Of a stretch of DNA of 64,000 bases, positions 1 through 7,843 are shown piece after piece; position 1 is the first letter of the stretch, and each line of letters starts with the position of its first letter. The notes under the pieces are model-generated. The model ran no database searches. It had not been told where the DNA came from and saw only the letters and a list, made by a program, of their open reading frames with translations. This DNA comes from Streptomyces sp. Y2F8-2 (GTDB taxonomy: Bacteria; Actinomycetota; Actinomycetes; Streptomycetales; Streptomycetaceae). The stretch spans positions 186,001 to 250,000 of the forward strand of contig NZ_BNGS01000009.1 in assembly GCF_014905555.1 (NCBI RefSeq). The letters run 5' to 3'. Position numbers and translations under genes: made by a program.

Positions 1-2
1 CC

Positions 3-2654
3 GACCCGGACGCCGGACACGCGCGGCAGAGCCTGCTGTCGGCGGAGGAGATGCTGTACCAGCTCGAAGGACTGGCCGGACCGCACCGGGCCCTGCCCGA
101 CATCCGGGCGCACGAGCTGTTCGAGCAGCGGGTGCGGGCCCACCCGGAGGCGGTGGCCGCGGTGCACGGCGACCGCACGTGGACGTACGCGGAGCTGAAC
201 GCGCGCGCGAACCGGCTCGCACGGGCCCTTCTGGCTCGTGGACTCGGCCGGGAGGACGTCGTGGCGGTGGTCACGGAACGCGATCTCGACTGGCTGGCGT
301 CGGTGTTGGCGGTGTTCAAGGCCGGAGGCGCCTACCTGCCCATCGAGCCGCACTTCCCGGCGGGCCGTATCGGGACGACGTTGTCGCGTGCCGGATGCCG
401 GCTCGTGCTCACCGAATCCGGCAGCACCCACACCCTCGACCAGGCCCTCGCCACACTGCCGGGCGTCGAGAAGCTGCTGGTCGAGACGGCGTACGCGGAG
501 GAGCACGCCGAGGACGACCTCGGCGTCAAGGTGAGCGCCGGCCAGCTCGCCTACATCTACTTCACCTCCGGCTCCACCGGCGAGCCCAAGGGGGCGATGT
601 GCGAGCACGCGGGCATGCTCAACCACCTCCACGCCAAGATCGAGGACCTGGGAATCGGCCAGGGGCGGGTGGTGGCGCAGACGGCGCCGCAGTGCTTCGA
701 CATCTCGCTGTGGCAGTTGCTGTCCGCGCTGCTGGTCGGCGGGCGGACGTTGCTGGTCGAGCAGGACGTGGTCGTGGATGTGGAGCGGTTCGTCGACACC
801 CTGGTCCGCGGCCGGGTCGGGGTGGTCCAGGTCGTGCCCTCCTATCTGGAGGTGGTGGTGTCGTATCTGGAGCGGCATCCCCGCGAGCTGCCGGACCTGA
901 CGTGTGTGTCGGTCACCGGTGAGGCCCTGAAACGGGAACTGGTGCAGCGCTGGTTCGCGATCCAGCCAGGCATCAGACTGCTCAACGCCTACGGGCTGAC
1001 CGAGACCTCGGACGACACCAACCACGAGGTCCTTCACCGGGTGCCCGAACGGGTACTGCTCGGGCGTCCCGTCAGCAACGTGCGCGTCTACGTCGTCGAC
1101 GAGCATCTGTCGCTGGTGCCGCTGGGCGCCCCCGGGGTGATCGCGTTCTCCGGGGTGTGCGTGGGGCGGGGATACGTCAACGATCCCGAGCGCACCCGCC
1201 AGGCGTACCTGCGGGATCCGTACCGGCCCGGCGAGCGCCTCTACCTCGGAGGCGACTGGGGGCGCTGGCATCCCGACGGCAAGCTGGAGTTCCTGGGCCG
1301 CCGGGACAACCAGGTCAAGATCCGCGGTTTCCGCATCGAGATCGGCGAGATCGAGAACACGCTGCTGCGGGTGCCCGGGGTGCGCGACGGAGCGGTGGTC
1401 ACCGCCGAACTGGCCGGTGGCAGCACACACCTGATCGCCTTCCACACCGGCCGGCGCCTGGAGACGGAGGAGCTGCGCGAGGCGCTGGGCGCCGTCCTGC
1501 CCGCCTACATGGTCCCGACTGCCTTCCACTGGCAGGACAGCCTGCCGCTGACCGCCAACGGCAAGATCGACCGGAAGGCCCTGACCGCGCTCGCGGAACG
1601 GACCGAGCCGGCCGTGGACGCCGACCGGGCCGGGGAGGAGGACCGTGCCCCGCGCACCCCGACCGAGCGGAAGCTGGCGGCGACCTGGGCCGAGCTGCTG
1701 GGCGTCCCCGAGCACCGGATCGGCCGGCAGGACCACTTCTTCGACTCCGGCGGAACCTCCCTGTCGGCGGTCAAGCTCACCATCGCCCTGGACCGCGCGG
1801 TGTCCCTGAAGGACATCACCCGGCACCCGGTGCTCGCCGATCTCGCCGCCCTCCTCGACGGCACCGCCCTCCAGCGCACGGAGCTGCTGCAACCGCTGTC
1901 ACAACCGGACGGTGTGCCGCAGTGTGCGCTGGTCTGCTTCCCGTACGCGGGCGGCAACGCGGTCAACTTCCGTCCGATGGCCGGTGCCCTGGCGGACGGC
2001 GGGCCCGCGGTGTACGCCGTCGAACTGCCCGGTCACGACCTGGCCGCCACCAGTGAGCCGTTCGCGCCGATCGCCCAGGTGGCCGAGCAGGTCGTCGCCG
2101 AGCTCACCGGGCGTGGCCTGACCAGGGTCATGCTGTGGGGCCACTCCTCGGGCACCGCGCCGGCGCTGGAGACGGCGAGGAGACTGCGGGAGCGCGGAGT
2201 GGACGTGCCACGGGTGTTCCTCGGCGCCCAGCTGCTCGGCACGGCGGCCGAGCGGCGCGCCGCCGTCACCGAGCTGACGCAGCGGAGCAACGTCGAGATC
2301 GCCGCCCGGTTGAGCGCGGACAGCGGCTACACCGAACTGGGTGAGCTGAGCGCACAGCACGCCGAGCACGTCGGCGCCGCCTACCGGCACGACTGCATCG
2401 CTGCGCACCACTACTTCGCCGACGCGCTGGAAGCCCCGCCCCCGGTGCGGCTGTCCGTGCCCGTCACCGTGGTCGTCGCCGCCGACGACCCGAACACGGC
2501 GGACCACCGCGACCGGTACCGCGACTGGCAGTTGCTGGCCGAACACGTGGAGCTGCTGGAACTGCCCGACGGCGGCCACTACTTCCCGCGCACCCGCCCG
2601 GACGCGGCGGCAGGTGCCGTTCTGGGCGCGACCGAACTTCTCTCCTCCTCATGA
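3..2654 (+). CDS. NRPS module: adenylation-thiolation-thioesterase (5' end outside the window)
   Basis: Activates an amino acid as an adenylate, loads it on a carrier domain and releases it by a thioesterase. Counting from the ATG at 51, the A domain covers about residues 15-520 (A3 core FTSGSTGEPKG near 171; FDISLW; GRRDNQVKIRG; NGKID). The carrier domain has GGTSL near 568. The C-terminal thioesterase has WGHSSG near 697 and a late GGHYF histidine. I do not accept the ATG at 51 as the start: its purine-rich GGAGGAG touches the codon, and the frame stays open back to base 3. The protein therefore continues upstream, into a short N-terminus or a condensation domain. The stop overlaps an ATG (2651), but the next gene more likely starts at 2744. 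DAP-making genes downstream suggest DAP or an acyl-DAP as substrate. Confidence 0.93.
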   Translation, partial: DPDAGHARQSLLSAEEMLYQLEGLAGPHRALPDIRAHELFEQRVRAHPEAVAAVHGDRTWTYAELNARANRLARALLARGLGREDVVAVVTERDLDWLASVLAVFKAGGAYLPIEPHFPAGRIGTTLSRAGCRLVLTESGSTHTLDQALATLPGVEKLLVETAYAEEHAEDDLGVKVSAGQLAYIYFTSGSTGEPKGAMCEHAGMLNHLHAKIEDLGIGQGRVVAQTAPQCFDISLWQLLSALLVGGRTLLVEQDVVVDVERFVDTLVRGRVGVVQVVPSYLEVVVSYLERHPRELPDLTCVSVTGEALKRELVQRWFAIQPGIRLLNAYGLTETSDDTNHEVLHRVPERVLLGRPVSNVRVYVVDEHLSLVPLGAPGVIAFSGVCVGRGYVNDPERTRQAYLRDPYRPGERLYLGGDWGRWHPDGKLEFLGRRDNQVKIRGFRIEIGEIENTLLRVPGVRDGAVVTAELAGGSTHLIAFHTGRRLETEELREALGAVLPAYMVPTAFHWQDSLPLTANGKIDRKALTALAERTEPAVDADRAGEEDRAPRTPTERKLAATWAELLGVPEHRIGRQDHFFDSGGTSLSAVKLTIALDRAVSLKDITRHPVLADLAALLDGTALQRTELLQPLSQPDGVPQCALVCFPYAGGNAVNFRPMAGALADGGPAVYAVELPGHDLAATSEPFAPIAQVAEQVVAELTGRGLTRVMLWGHSSGTAPALETARRLRERGVDVPRVFLGAQLLGTAAERRAAVTELTQRSNVEIAARLSADSGYTELGELSAQHAEHVGAAYRHDCIAAHHYFADALEAPPPVRLSVPVTVVVAADDPNTADHRDRYRDWQLLAEHVELLELPDGGHYFPRTRPDAAAGAVLGATELLSSS

Positions 2655-2743
2655 GTCCCTGTCGCTCCGTCAGCCCCACCTCCCCTGTCAGCCCCTGCCT
2701 CTCCATCAGCCTCCATGCGGGGCAACCGAAAGGAAGAACAGAG

Positions 2744-3748
2744 ATGTCGTCATCGTCCCTGGCCTCACTGCCCGAAGTGGCACTGCAGCCGGGCAAACCG
2801 CCGATCCTGCGCATCGAGGCCCCCGGTGACGCAGTGAGCTGGGCGGCCGAGAACCGGGAAGCGCTGCGCGCACGGGTCGCCGAGCACGGCGCACTGCTCG
2901 TCCGCGGCCTGGGGCTGAAGGAGACGGAGCGGGTCGGCGCCGTCTTCACTGCGCTGGCCGGGGAGCTGATGACGGAGCGGGAGGCCTTCGCGCCCCGGCA
3001 GACCCACGGCCCCCGGCTGTACTCCTCCGCGACCTGGCCGGCCAACCAGCCGATGTGCATGCACCACGAGCTGAGCTACACCCTCCAGTGCCCCGGCCTG
3101 ATGCTGTTCGCATGCCTGACCGCGCCCGATCAGGGCGGGGCGACCGCGGTGGCCGACGCGGAAGAGGTACTGCGGGCACTGCCCGCCGAGATCAGCGAGC
3201 GGTTCGAGCGTGAGGGCTGGCTGCTCACCCGCAGCTACAACGACGAGATCGGGGCGTCCCTGACCGAGTCGTTCGGCACCGACGACCGGGCCGCCATCGA
3301 GCGTTACTGCCGCGAGAACGCCATCGACACCGACTGGCTGCCCGACGGCTCGCTGCGCACCCGGCAGCGGCGCGCCGCCGTGGTGCGGCACCCGGTCACC
3401 GGACGGCGCTGCTGGTTCAACCAGATCGCCTTCCTCAACGAATGGACGCTCGCGCCGGAGGTGCGCGAGTACCTGGTGGACGAGTACGGGGAGGACGGGC
3501 TGCCGTTCAACACCCGCTTCGGAGACGGCAGTCCCATCGGAGAGGACATCGTCGATCTGCTCAACGCCACCTATGAGCAGCACACGCGTCGCGAGCCCTG
3601 GCAGGCGGGCGACGTGATGCTGGTCGACAACATCCGCACCGCCCACAGCAGGGAGGCCTACTCCGGGGACCGACAGGTGCTGGTCGCCATGGCCGAGCCC
3701 CGCCGCCTGGCCGACTGCTGCCCGAGCCCGGAGGTGACCCGGCGATGA
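2744..3748 (+). CDS. TauD/SyrP-like Fe(II)/2-oxoglutarate-dependent oxygenase
   Basis: A 334-residue TauD/TfdA-fold oxygenase, expected to hydroxylate or epoxidise a carrier-bound or free amino-acid substrate. The metal-binding triad is visible as H107-x-E109 (in MHHELSY) and distal H301 (in TAHSREAY). Glu instead of Asp in the first motif is typical of SyrP-type enzymes that act on NRPS-tethered substrates. I choose the ATG at 2744 because GAAAGGAAG lies just upstream. The in-frame ATG at 2651 would add 31 Ser/Pro-rich residues that look like untranslated leader. Its stop overlaps the next start (ATGA). In a dapdiamide-like setting it would correspond to DdaC, which epoxidises fumaramoyl-DAP on its NRPS. 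That assignment is inferred from neighbours. Confidence 0.88.
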   Translation: MSSSSLASLPEVALQPGKPPILRIEAPGDAVSWAAENREALRARVAEHGALLVRGLGLKETERVGAVFTALAGELMTEREAFAPRQTHGPRLYSSATWPANQPMCMHHELSYTLQCPGLMLFACLTAPDQGGATAVADAEEVLRALPAEISERFEREGWLLTRSYNDEIGASLTESFGTDDRAAIERYCRENAIDTDWLPDGSLRTRQRRAAVVRHPVTGRRCWFNQIAFLNEWTLAPEVREYLVDEYGEDGLPFNTRFGDGSPIGEDIVDLLNATYEQHTRREPWQAGDVMLVDNIRTAHSREAYSGDRQVLVAMAEPRRLADCCPSPEVTRR

Positions 3749-4812
3749 CCGTTCTGTCGTCCCCCGCCGCCCAGCCCACGCCCGACCACACGGCGACGCC
3801 CACCTTCGCGGTGATTCCCGGCGCGCAGGTGCGGCAGGCACTCGACGGGCGCGAACAGCAGGTCGTGGACCTGGTCGAGGCCACCTACCGGCTGCACGGC
3901 GCCGGGGACTCGGTCAATCCCCCGTCCTACTTCCTGCGCTTCCCCGACCGCCCCTCCTCCCGGATCATCGCGTTGCCGGCCTCCATCGGCGGGCCGAACC
4001 GTGTGGACGGCATGAAGTGGATCTCCAGCTTCCCGGCCAACGTCTCGTCCGGACTGCCCCGGGCCTCCGCGGTGCTCATCCTCAACGACCACGAGACCGG
4101 CTATCCGTTCGCCTGCCTGGAGAGTTCCATCATCAGCGCCACCAGGACCGCGGCGTCCGCGGCGCTGGCGGCCGACCGGCTCAGCCGCGGCCGGTCCCGC
4201 CCGAGGCGGGTCGGCTTCTTCGGCACCGGCCTGATCGCCCGCTACATCCACACCTTCCTGGCGGGCACCGGCTGGACCTTCGACTCGATCGGCCTGCACG
4301 ACCTGGCCGCCGACAGCACGGCCGGCTTCCGCGGTTACCTGGAGCAGGCGGGCGCGACCGGCGAGGTCACGGTCCACGACAGCGCCGAGGCGCTGATCCG
4401 CTCCAGCGACCTGGTCGTCTTCGCCACCGTCGCCGGTAAGCCCCACGTCACCGACCCGGCCTGGTTCACGCACCACCCCCTCGTACTGCACGTGTCCCTG
4501 CGCGACCTCGCCCCCGAGGTCCTGCTCGCGTCCGCCAACGTCGTCGATGACGTCGAGCACTGTCTGAAAGCCGACACCTCCCCCCATCTGACCGAGCAGC
4601 TCACGGGCGGCCGCGACTTCCTCGACGGCACCCTCGACGACGTCATGACCGGACGGGTGACCCTGCCGGACGACCGGACGGTGATCTTCTCGCCGTTCGG
4701 ACTCGGCGTCCTCGACCTCGCCGTCGGCAAGTACGTCTACGACGAAGTGGCGCGCTCCGGACACCTCCACCTCATCGACCACTTCTTCCACGATCTGCGC
4801 CGCTACGGCTGA
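3745..4812 (+). CDS. SbnB-like dehydrogenase for 2,3-diaminopropionate synthesis
   Basis: A 355-residue ornithine cyclodeaminase/mu-crystallin-family protein. In the SbnA/SbnB pathway this partner oxidatively cleaves N-(2-amino-2-carboxyethyl)-L-glutamate with NAD to give L-2,3-diaminopropionate and 2-oxoglutarate. The dinucleotide-binding turn GFFGTGLIARY lies near residue 157. An N-terminal block with DGMKWISSFPAN and ASAVLILND is typical of the family. It is translationally coupled to the oxygenase by an ATGA overlap and followed 34 bases later by the SbnA-like gene. The pair adjacent to an NRPS is the standard sign of DAP supply. A true ornithine cyclodeaminase is less likely given the partner. 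Confidence 0.9.
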   Translation: MTVLSSPAAQPTPDHTATPTFAVIPGAQVRQALDGREQQVVDLVEATYRLHGAGDSVNPPSYFLRFPDRPSSRIIALPASIGGPNRVDGMKWISSFPANVSSGLPRASAVLILNDHETGYPFACLESSIISATRTAASAALAADRLSRGRSRPRRVGFFGTGLIARYIHTFLAGTGWTFDSIGLHDLAADSTAGFRGYLEQAGATGEVTVHDSAEALIRSSDLVVFATVAGKPHVTDPAWFTHHPLVLHVSLRDLAPEVLLASANVVDDVEHCLKADTSPHLTEQLTGGRDFLDGTLDDVMTGRVTLPDDRTVIFSPFGLGVLDLAVGKYVYDEVARSGHLHLIDHFFHDLRRYG

Positions 4813-4846
4813 CGGCATCCCTCAGCCCTGGCATCAGGAGGCCACC

Positions 4847-5875
4847 GTGCCTGTCATCTCCGCTCCCCATGCCTTCAACGAGAGCCAGCTGTACGTCGAC
4901 CTGCGGTCGATCTTCGGCCGCCCCCTCTATCTGAAGTGCGAGGGCTTCAACTTCGCCGGTTCGATCAAGTTGAAGGCCGCGACCGAGATGGTCGAAGCCG
5001 CCGAGAGAGACGGCCTCCTGACGCCGGATTCGATACTGGTCGAGTCCTCGTCGGGGAACCTGGGCGTGGCGCTCAGCATGATCGCCGCGAGCAAGGGCTA
5101 CCGGTTTCTGTGTGTGACGGACTCGCGTTGCAACCTGTCGACCAGGCTGCTGATGGAGGCCCTGGGCAGCAAGGTGCACATCATCTCCGACCTGGACGCC
5201 AACGGCGGGTTCCTCGGCGCGCGGATCGAGTACGTCCGCGCGCTGTGCGACACCGACGACCGGTACGTGTGGCTCAGCCAGTACACCAACCCGGGCAACT
5301 GGCGCGCGCACTACCGCAAGACGGCTCCGGAGATCGCCTCCCAGTTCCCGCGCCTTGACGTGCTGTTCGTCGGGGCGGGCACGACCGGGACGCTGATGGG
5401 CTGCGCGCGCTACTTCCGCCAGTGGCACCGGCCGGTGCACATCGTCGCGGTGGACGCCGTCGGATCGGTGGCCTTCGGCGGTGAGCCGGGCCGCCGGATG
5501 ATCCCGGGCCTCGGCATGAGCATGCGCCCGCCGCTGCTCGACGAGTCGTACGTCGACGAGGTGATCCGGGTCGAGGAGGCGGACACCATCCGTGCCTGCC
5601 ACCGGCTGGCCCGGCGCGGGTTCCTCTTCGGCGGCTCCACCGGGACGGTGGTCAGCGGCGCCTTGGACTGGCTGTCCCGGCACGACACCCGGGACCTCAC
5701 CGCGGTCGCCATCGCGCCGGACCTCGGCGAGCGCTATCTCGACACCATCTACCAGGCCAACTGGCTGCACGACCTGTATGGAGAACACATACTCGACTCC
5801 GAGGAGATGGCGACCGGTTCCCGCAAGAGACCGGAGACCATGACGCGGACGACGGGCCGCCGACCGAAGTCGTAG
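4847..5875 (+). CDS. SbnA-like PLP synthase for 2,3-diaminopropionate synthesis
   Basis: A 342-residue cysteine-synthase-fold enzyme that would join O-phospho-L-serine and L-glutamate to form N-(2-amino-2-carboxyethyl)-L-glutamate. The PLP lysine is in GSIKLK near residue 41. The ESSSGNLGVALS loop and the phosphate-binding GAGTTGTLMG are present, as is the C-terminal GGSTGTVVSG. The GTG start is set by AGGAGG seven bases upstream. The last 25 or so residues are basic and extend past the usual fold. It is the last gene of the cluster before a strong hairpin. Plain cysteine synthase is the alternative, but the SbnB partner argues against it. Confidence 0.9.
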   Translation: MPVISAPHAFNESQLYVDLRSIFGRPLYLKCEGFNFAGSIKLKAATEMVEAAERDGLLTPDSILVESSSGNLGVALSMIAASKGYRFLCVTDSRCNLSTRLLMEALGSKVHIISDLDANGGFLGARIEYVRALCDTDDRYVWLSQYTNPGNWRAHYRKTAPEIASQFPRLDVLFVGAGTTGTLMGCARYFRQWHRPVHIVAVDAVGSVAFGGEPGRRMIPGLGMSMRPPLLDESYVDEVIRVEEADTIRACHRLARRGFLFGGSTGTVVSGALDWLSRHDTRDLTAVAIAPDLGERYLDTIYQANWLHDLYGEHILDSEEMATGSRKRPETMTRTTGRRPKS

Positions 5876-5882
5876 CACGGCA

Positions 5883-5927
5883 CGGCAGCGGCGCCCGCCC
5901 CGGGCGGGACTGCCGGCGCCGTTGCCG
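5883..5927 (+). terminator. Rho-independent-type hairpin after the DAP cassette
   Basis: A 13-base arm at 5883-5895 pairs with 5915-5927 (one G-U pair). A second CCCG/CGGG stem sits in the loop. There is no U-tract, as usual in Streptomyces. It ends the NRPS operon eight bases after the last stop codon. Confidence 0.75.
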
Positions 5928-5988
5928 GTCCGGGGGTGTCGTGCGGCCTGCCCCCGGACGGCGGGCAGAGAGGCCCCGGGGCCGGTGC

Positions 5989-6741
5989 TCAGTCGGCGGC
6001 GCCGGCGCCCACCGGTTCCCGCGTCCGCAGGTGGTAGACGCGGAAGGCCCGCCCGATGACCGGCTGGGCCACATTGCGCACCTTGACGCCGCCGGTGGTC
6101 ATGCCGTGTTCCGTGCCGGCGTGCGCGTGCCCGTGCACCGCGAGGTCCGCGCCGGCCGTGTCGATCGCCTCGGCCAGCAGATAGGTCCCGAGGAACGGAT
6201 AGATCTCCAGGGGTTCGCCGGCCAGGGTCTCCGGCACGGGTGAATAGTGGGTGAGGGCGATCCGGGCGTCGCAGCCCTGCCCGTCCAGCTCCTCCAGCGC
6301 CTTGCGCAGGGCGTCGGCCGAGCGGCGCGAGGTCCGCACGAACTCCTTCATCAGCGGCTCGCCGAACTCCCCGGCGCTGCGGCCGACGAATCCGCCGCAG
6401 AACCCCTTGGTGCCGGCCACGCCGACGCGCGAGCCCCCGGCCTCCACGACGGTTCCCTCTCCCTCGAGGACCCGCGCCCCGGCGTCCCGGAGGATGGCGG
6501 TGACCTCGTCCGGACGCTCGTCGTGGTGGTCGTGGTTGCCGAGCACCGCCACGACCGGGACCCCGAGGTCCTGGACCTCCCGGGCCACCACGCGGGCCTC
6601 CTCCGGCGTGCCGTGGCGGGTGAGGTCCCCGGCCAGCAGCAGCAGGTCCGCGCACTCGGGCAGGGACTCGAACGCCGGCCGCAGCACTCCCTGGCTGTCG
6701 GCTCCCATGTGGATGTCCCCGACGGCTGCCACACGGATCAT
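5989..6741 (-). CDS. Calcineurin-like metallophosphoesterase
   Basis: A 250-residue cytoplasmic metallophosphoesterase with all the dimetal motifs in order: GDIH near residue 8, GDLT near 41, GNHDHH near 68 and a C-terminal HGHAHAG. It hydrolyses a phosphoester whose identity cannot be read from the sequence. It has no signal peptide. Its ATG overlaps the stop of the upstream BON-domain gene (ATGA), so the two are co-translated. With the nucleotidyltransferase-like gene they form a tight three-gene minus-strand operon of unknown purpose. Convergent with the NRPS operon. Confidence 0.88.
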   Translation of the reverse strand: MIRVAAVGDIHMGADSQGVLRPAFESLPECADLLLLAGDLTRHGTPEEARVVAREVQDLGVPVVAVLGNHDHHDERPDEVTAILRDAGARVLEGEGTVVEAGGSRVGVAGTKGFCGGFVGRSAGEFGEPLMKEFVRTSRRSADALRKALEELDGQGCDARIALTHYSPVPETLAGEPLEIYPFLGTYLLAEAIDTAGADLAVHGHAHAGTEHGMTTGGVKVRNVAQPVIGRAFRVYHLRTREPVGAGAAD

Positions 6742-7028
6742 GTGAGCTCCTCCGCATGGTCGGGGGACGAGGTGTCCGCGACCACGATGTCGTAGTGGAC
6801 CGGGATGCCGGCCAGTTCCTCGCGGACCATACCGAGGATTTCGTCACGGCACTGGGCGGAGGCGACCGTGCCGGTCAGCAGCACCGCCTCGCCGCGCACC
6901 TCGACCCGGACCCCCAGCTCACCGGGGTGCCCCCCGGCCAGGTGCTCCAGGAGGTGGGCGACGCGGTACTCCGTGTTCAGAGCGGGTGCGGCACCGGGTG
7001 GTGCCTGCTCTCCGCCGTGCTGGGTCAT
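6738..7028 (-). CDS. BON-domain protein
   Basis: A 96-residue protein with one BON (OsmY/nodulation) domain over residues 25-85. Its beta-alpha core includes VRGEAVLLTGTVASAQCRD. BON domains usually bind phospholipid or lipid surfaces, but no signal peptide is present here. I use the ATG at 7028: longer in-frame starts run into the neighbouring gene antisense to its codon use. It overlaps both neighbours by four bases, so it is the middle gene of a coupled operon. Its first residues (MTQHGG) nearly repeat those of the upstream gene (MTQHGD). Confidence 0.75.
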   Translation of the reverse strand: MTQHGGEQAPPGAAPALNTEYRVAHLLEHLAGGHPGELGVRVEVRGEAVLLTGTVASAQCRDEILGMVREELAGIPVHYDIVVADTSSPDHAEELT

Positions 7029-7702
7029 GGTGCCTCCTTGCGCGGAGAGATGACGTTCAGGCGTTCGAGGAGGAAGAAGAAGGCGGCGGGCATGGGTTCG
7101 TCGCCGCAGTCCTGCCGCACCCGCTCCCAGTCGACCTTCTCGCGCAGCGCGCGGGCGACGGGCAGCACCGCGCCGAAGTCGCAGTGGTGCTCGGAGAAGG
7201 CGGCGATCAGACTCCACAGCAGGTCGGTGGGGGACAGCACGGGCATGCGCACCGAGGCGACGGAGAGCTCCTGTGCCCGGGAGAGCATGTCCGTGGTGAC
7301 GGGCCGGTGCGCCAGCTCGAAGATGACGTCGATGTCCTGGTCGAAGCACTTGGCCTTGAGCAGCCAGTCCTCCGGCGGCCGGTAGACGGTCAGACCGGCT
7401 TCGCTCAGCGTGTCCGCCACCGCTTCGGCGTCCTCGGGCCGCACGCAGAAGTCGGCGTCGTGCTGCAGGTTCTGGCTGCCGCCGTGGGCGTAGACGGCCA
7501 CGCTCCCGGCCAGCGCGAACGCGTGCCCCTTGCCCTTGAGCACGGCGCCGACCCGTTTGGTCGCCTCGAGGATCGCCTGGTGGCGGTCGTGCGGCAGTTG
7601 CCGCTCCCCCAGGCCGGACAGTTCGGAATTCGTCGTCGCCGGACGCAGTTCACGCACCTCCGATCGCCGGGCAGGGGTCGCGTGATCCCCGTGCTGTGTC
7701 AT
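7025..7702 (-). CDS. Nucleotidyltransferase-fold protein (MNT/AbiEii-like)
   Basis: A 225-residue protein with a nucleotidyltransferase-like core: FALAGSVAVYAHGG near residue 60, then a QHDADF strand that would carry the metal-binding acidic residues, and a later DIDVIFE. This resembles the family that includes uncharacterised nucleotidyltransferases and the AbiEii toxin group. No antitoxin-like partner is adjacent, so a toxin role is not supported. The ATG at 7702 has GGAG nine bases upstream and is preferred to an in-frame start 96 bases further out. First gene of the three-gene operon with the BON and phosphoesterase genes. Confidence 0.65.
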   Translation of the reverse strand: MTQHGDHATPARRSEVRELRPATTNSELSGLGERQLPHDRHQAILEATKRVGAVLKGKGHAFALAGSVAVYAHGGSQNLQHDADFCVRPEDAEAVADTLSEAGLTVYRPPEDWLLKAKCFDQDIDVIFELAHRPVTTDMLSRAQELSVASVRMPVLSPTDLLWSLIAAFSEHHCDFGAVLPVARALREKVDWERVRQDCGDEPMPAAFFFLLERLNVISPRKEAP

Positions 7703-7843
7703 GACCACTCCATTGCCGTCCCGGGCAGTGCCCGGTGCCGTCGCTCCCGGGCAGCCCTTCCGTGCCCGTCTGAGTACCCGGTCCTTCCCTCTCGACACAG
7801 GGCCGTCCGCGCCGCCCTCCGCCAGGCTTTCGGGCGAAGGGGG

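Noticed and set aside
51..2654. Siderophore assignment for the NRPS region (staphyloferrin B-like, from SbnA/SbnB)
   Set aside because: No NIS synthetases, siderophore transport genes or iron-box-like elements are visible; SbnA/SbnB homologues only show DAP supply.
2651..2743. Earlier ATG for the Fe(II)/2-oxoglutarate oxygenase
   Set aside because: Adds 31 Ser/Pro-rich residues outside the fold and lacks a ribosome-binding site, while ATG 2744 has one.
7025..7702. AbiE-type toxin-antitoxin system
   Set aside because: The nucleotidyltransferase-like protein has no adjacent antitoxin-like regulator; its operon partners are BON and phosphoesterase genes.
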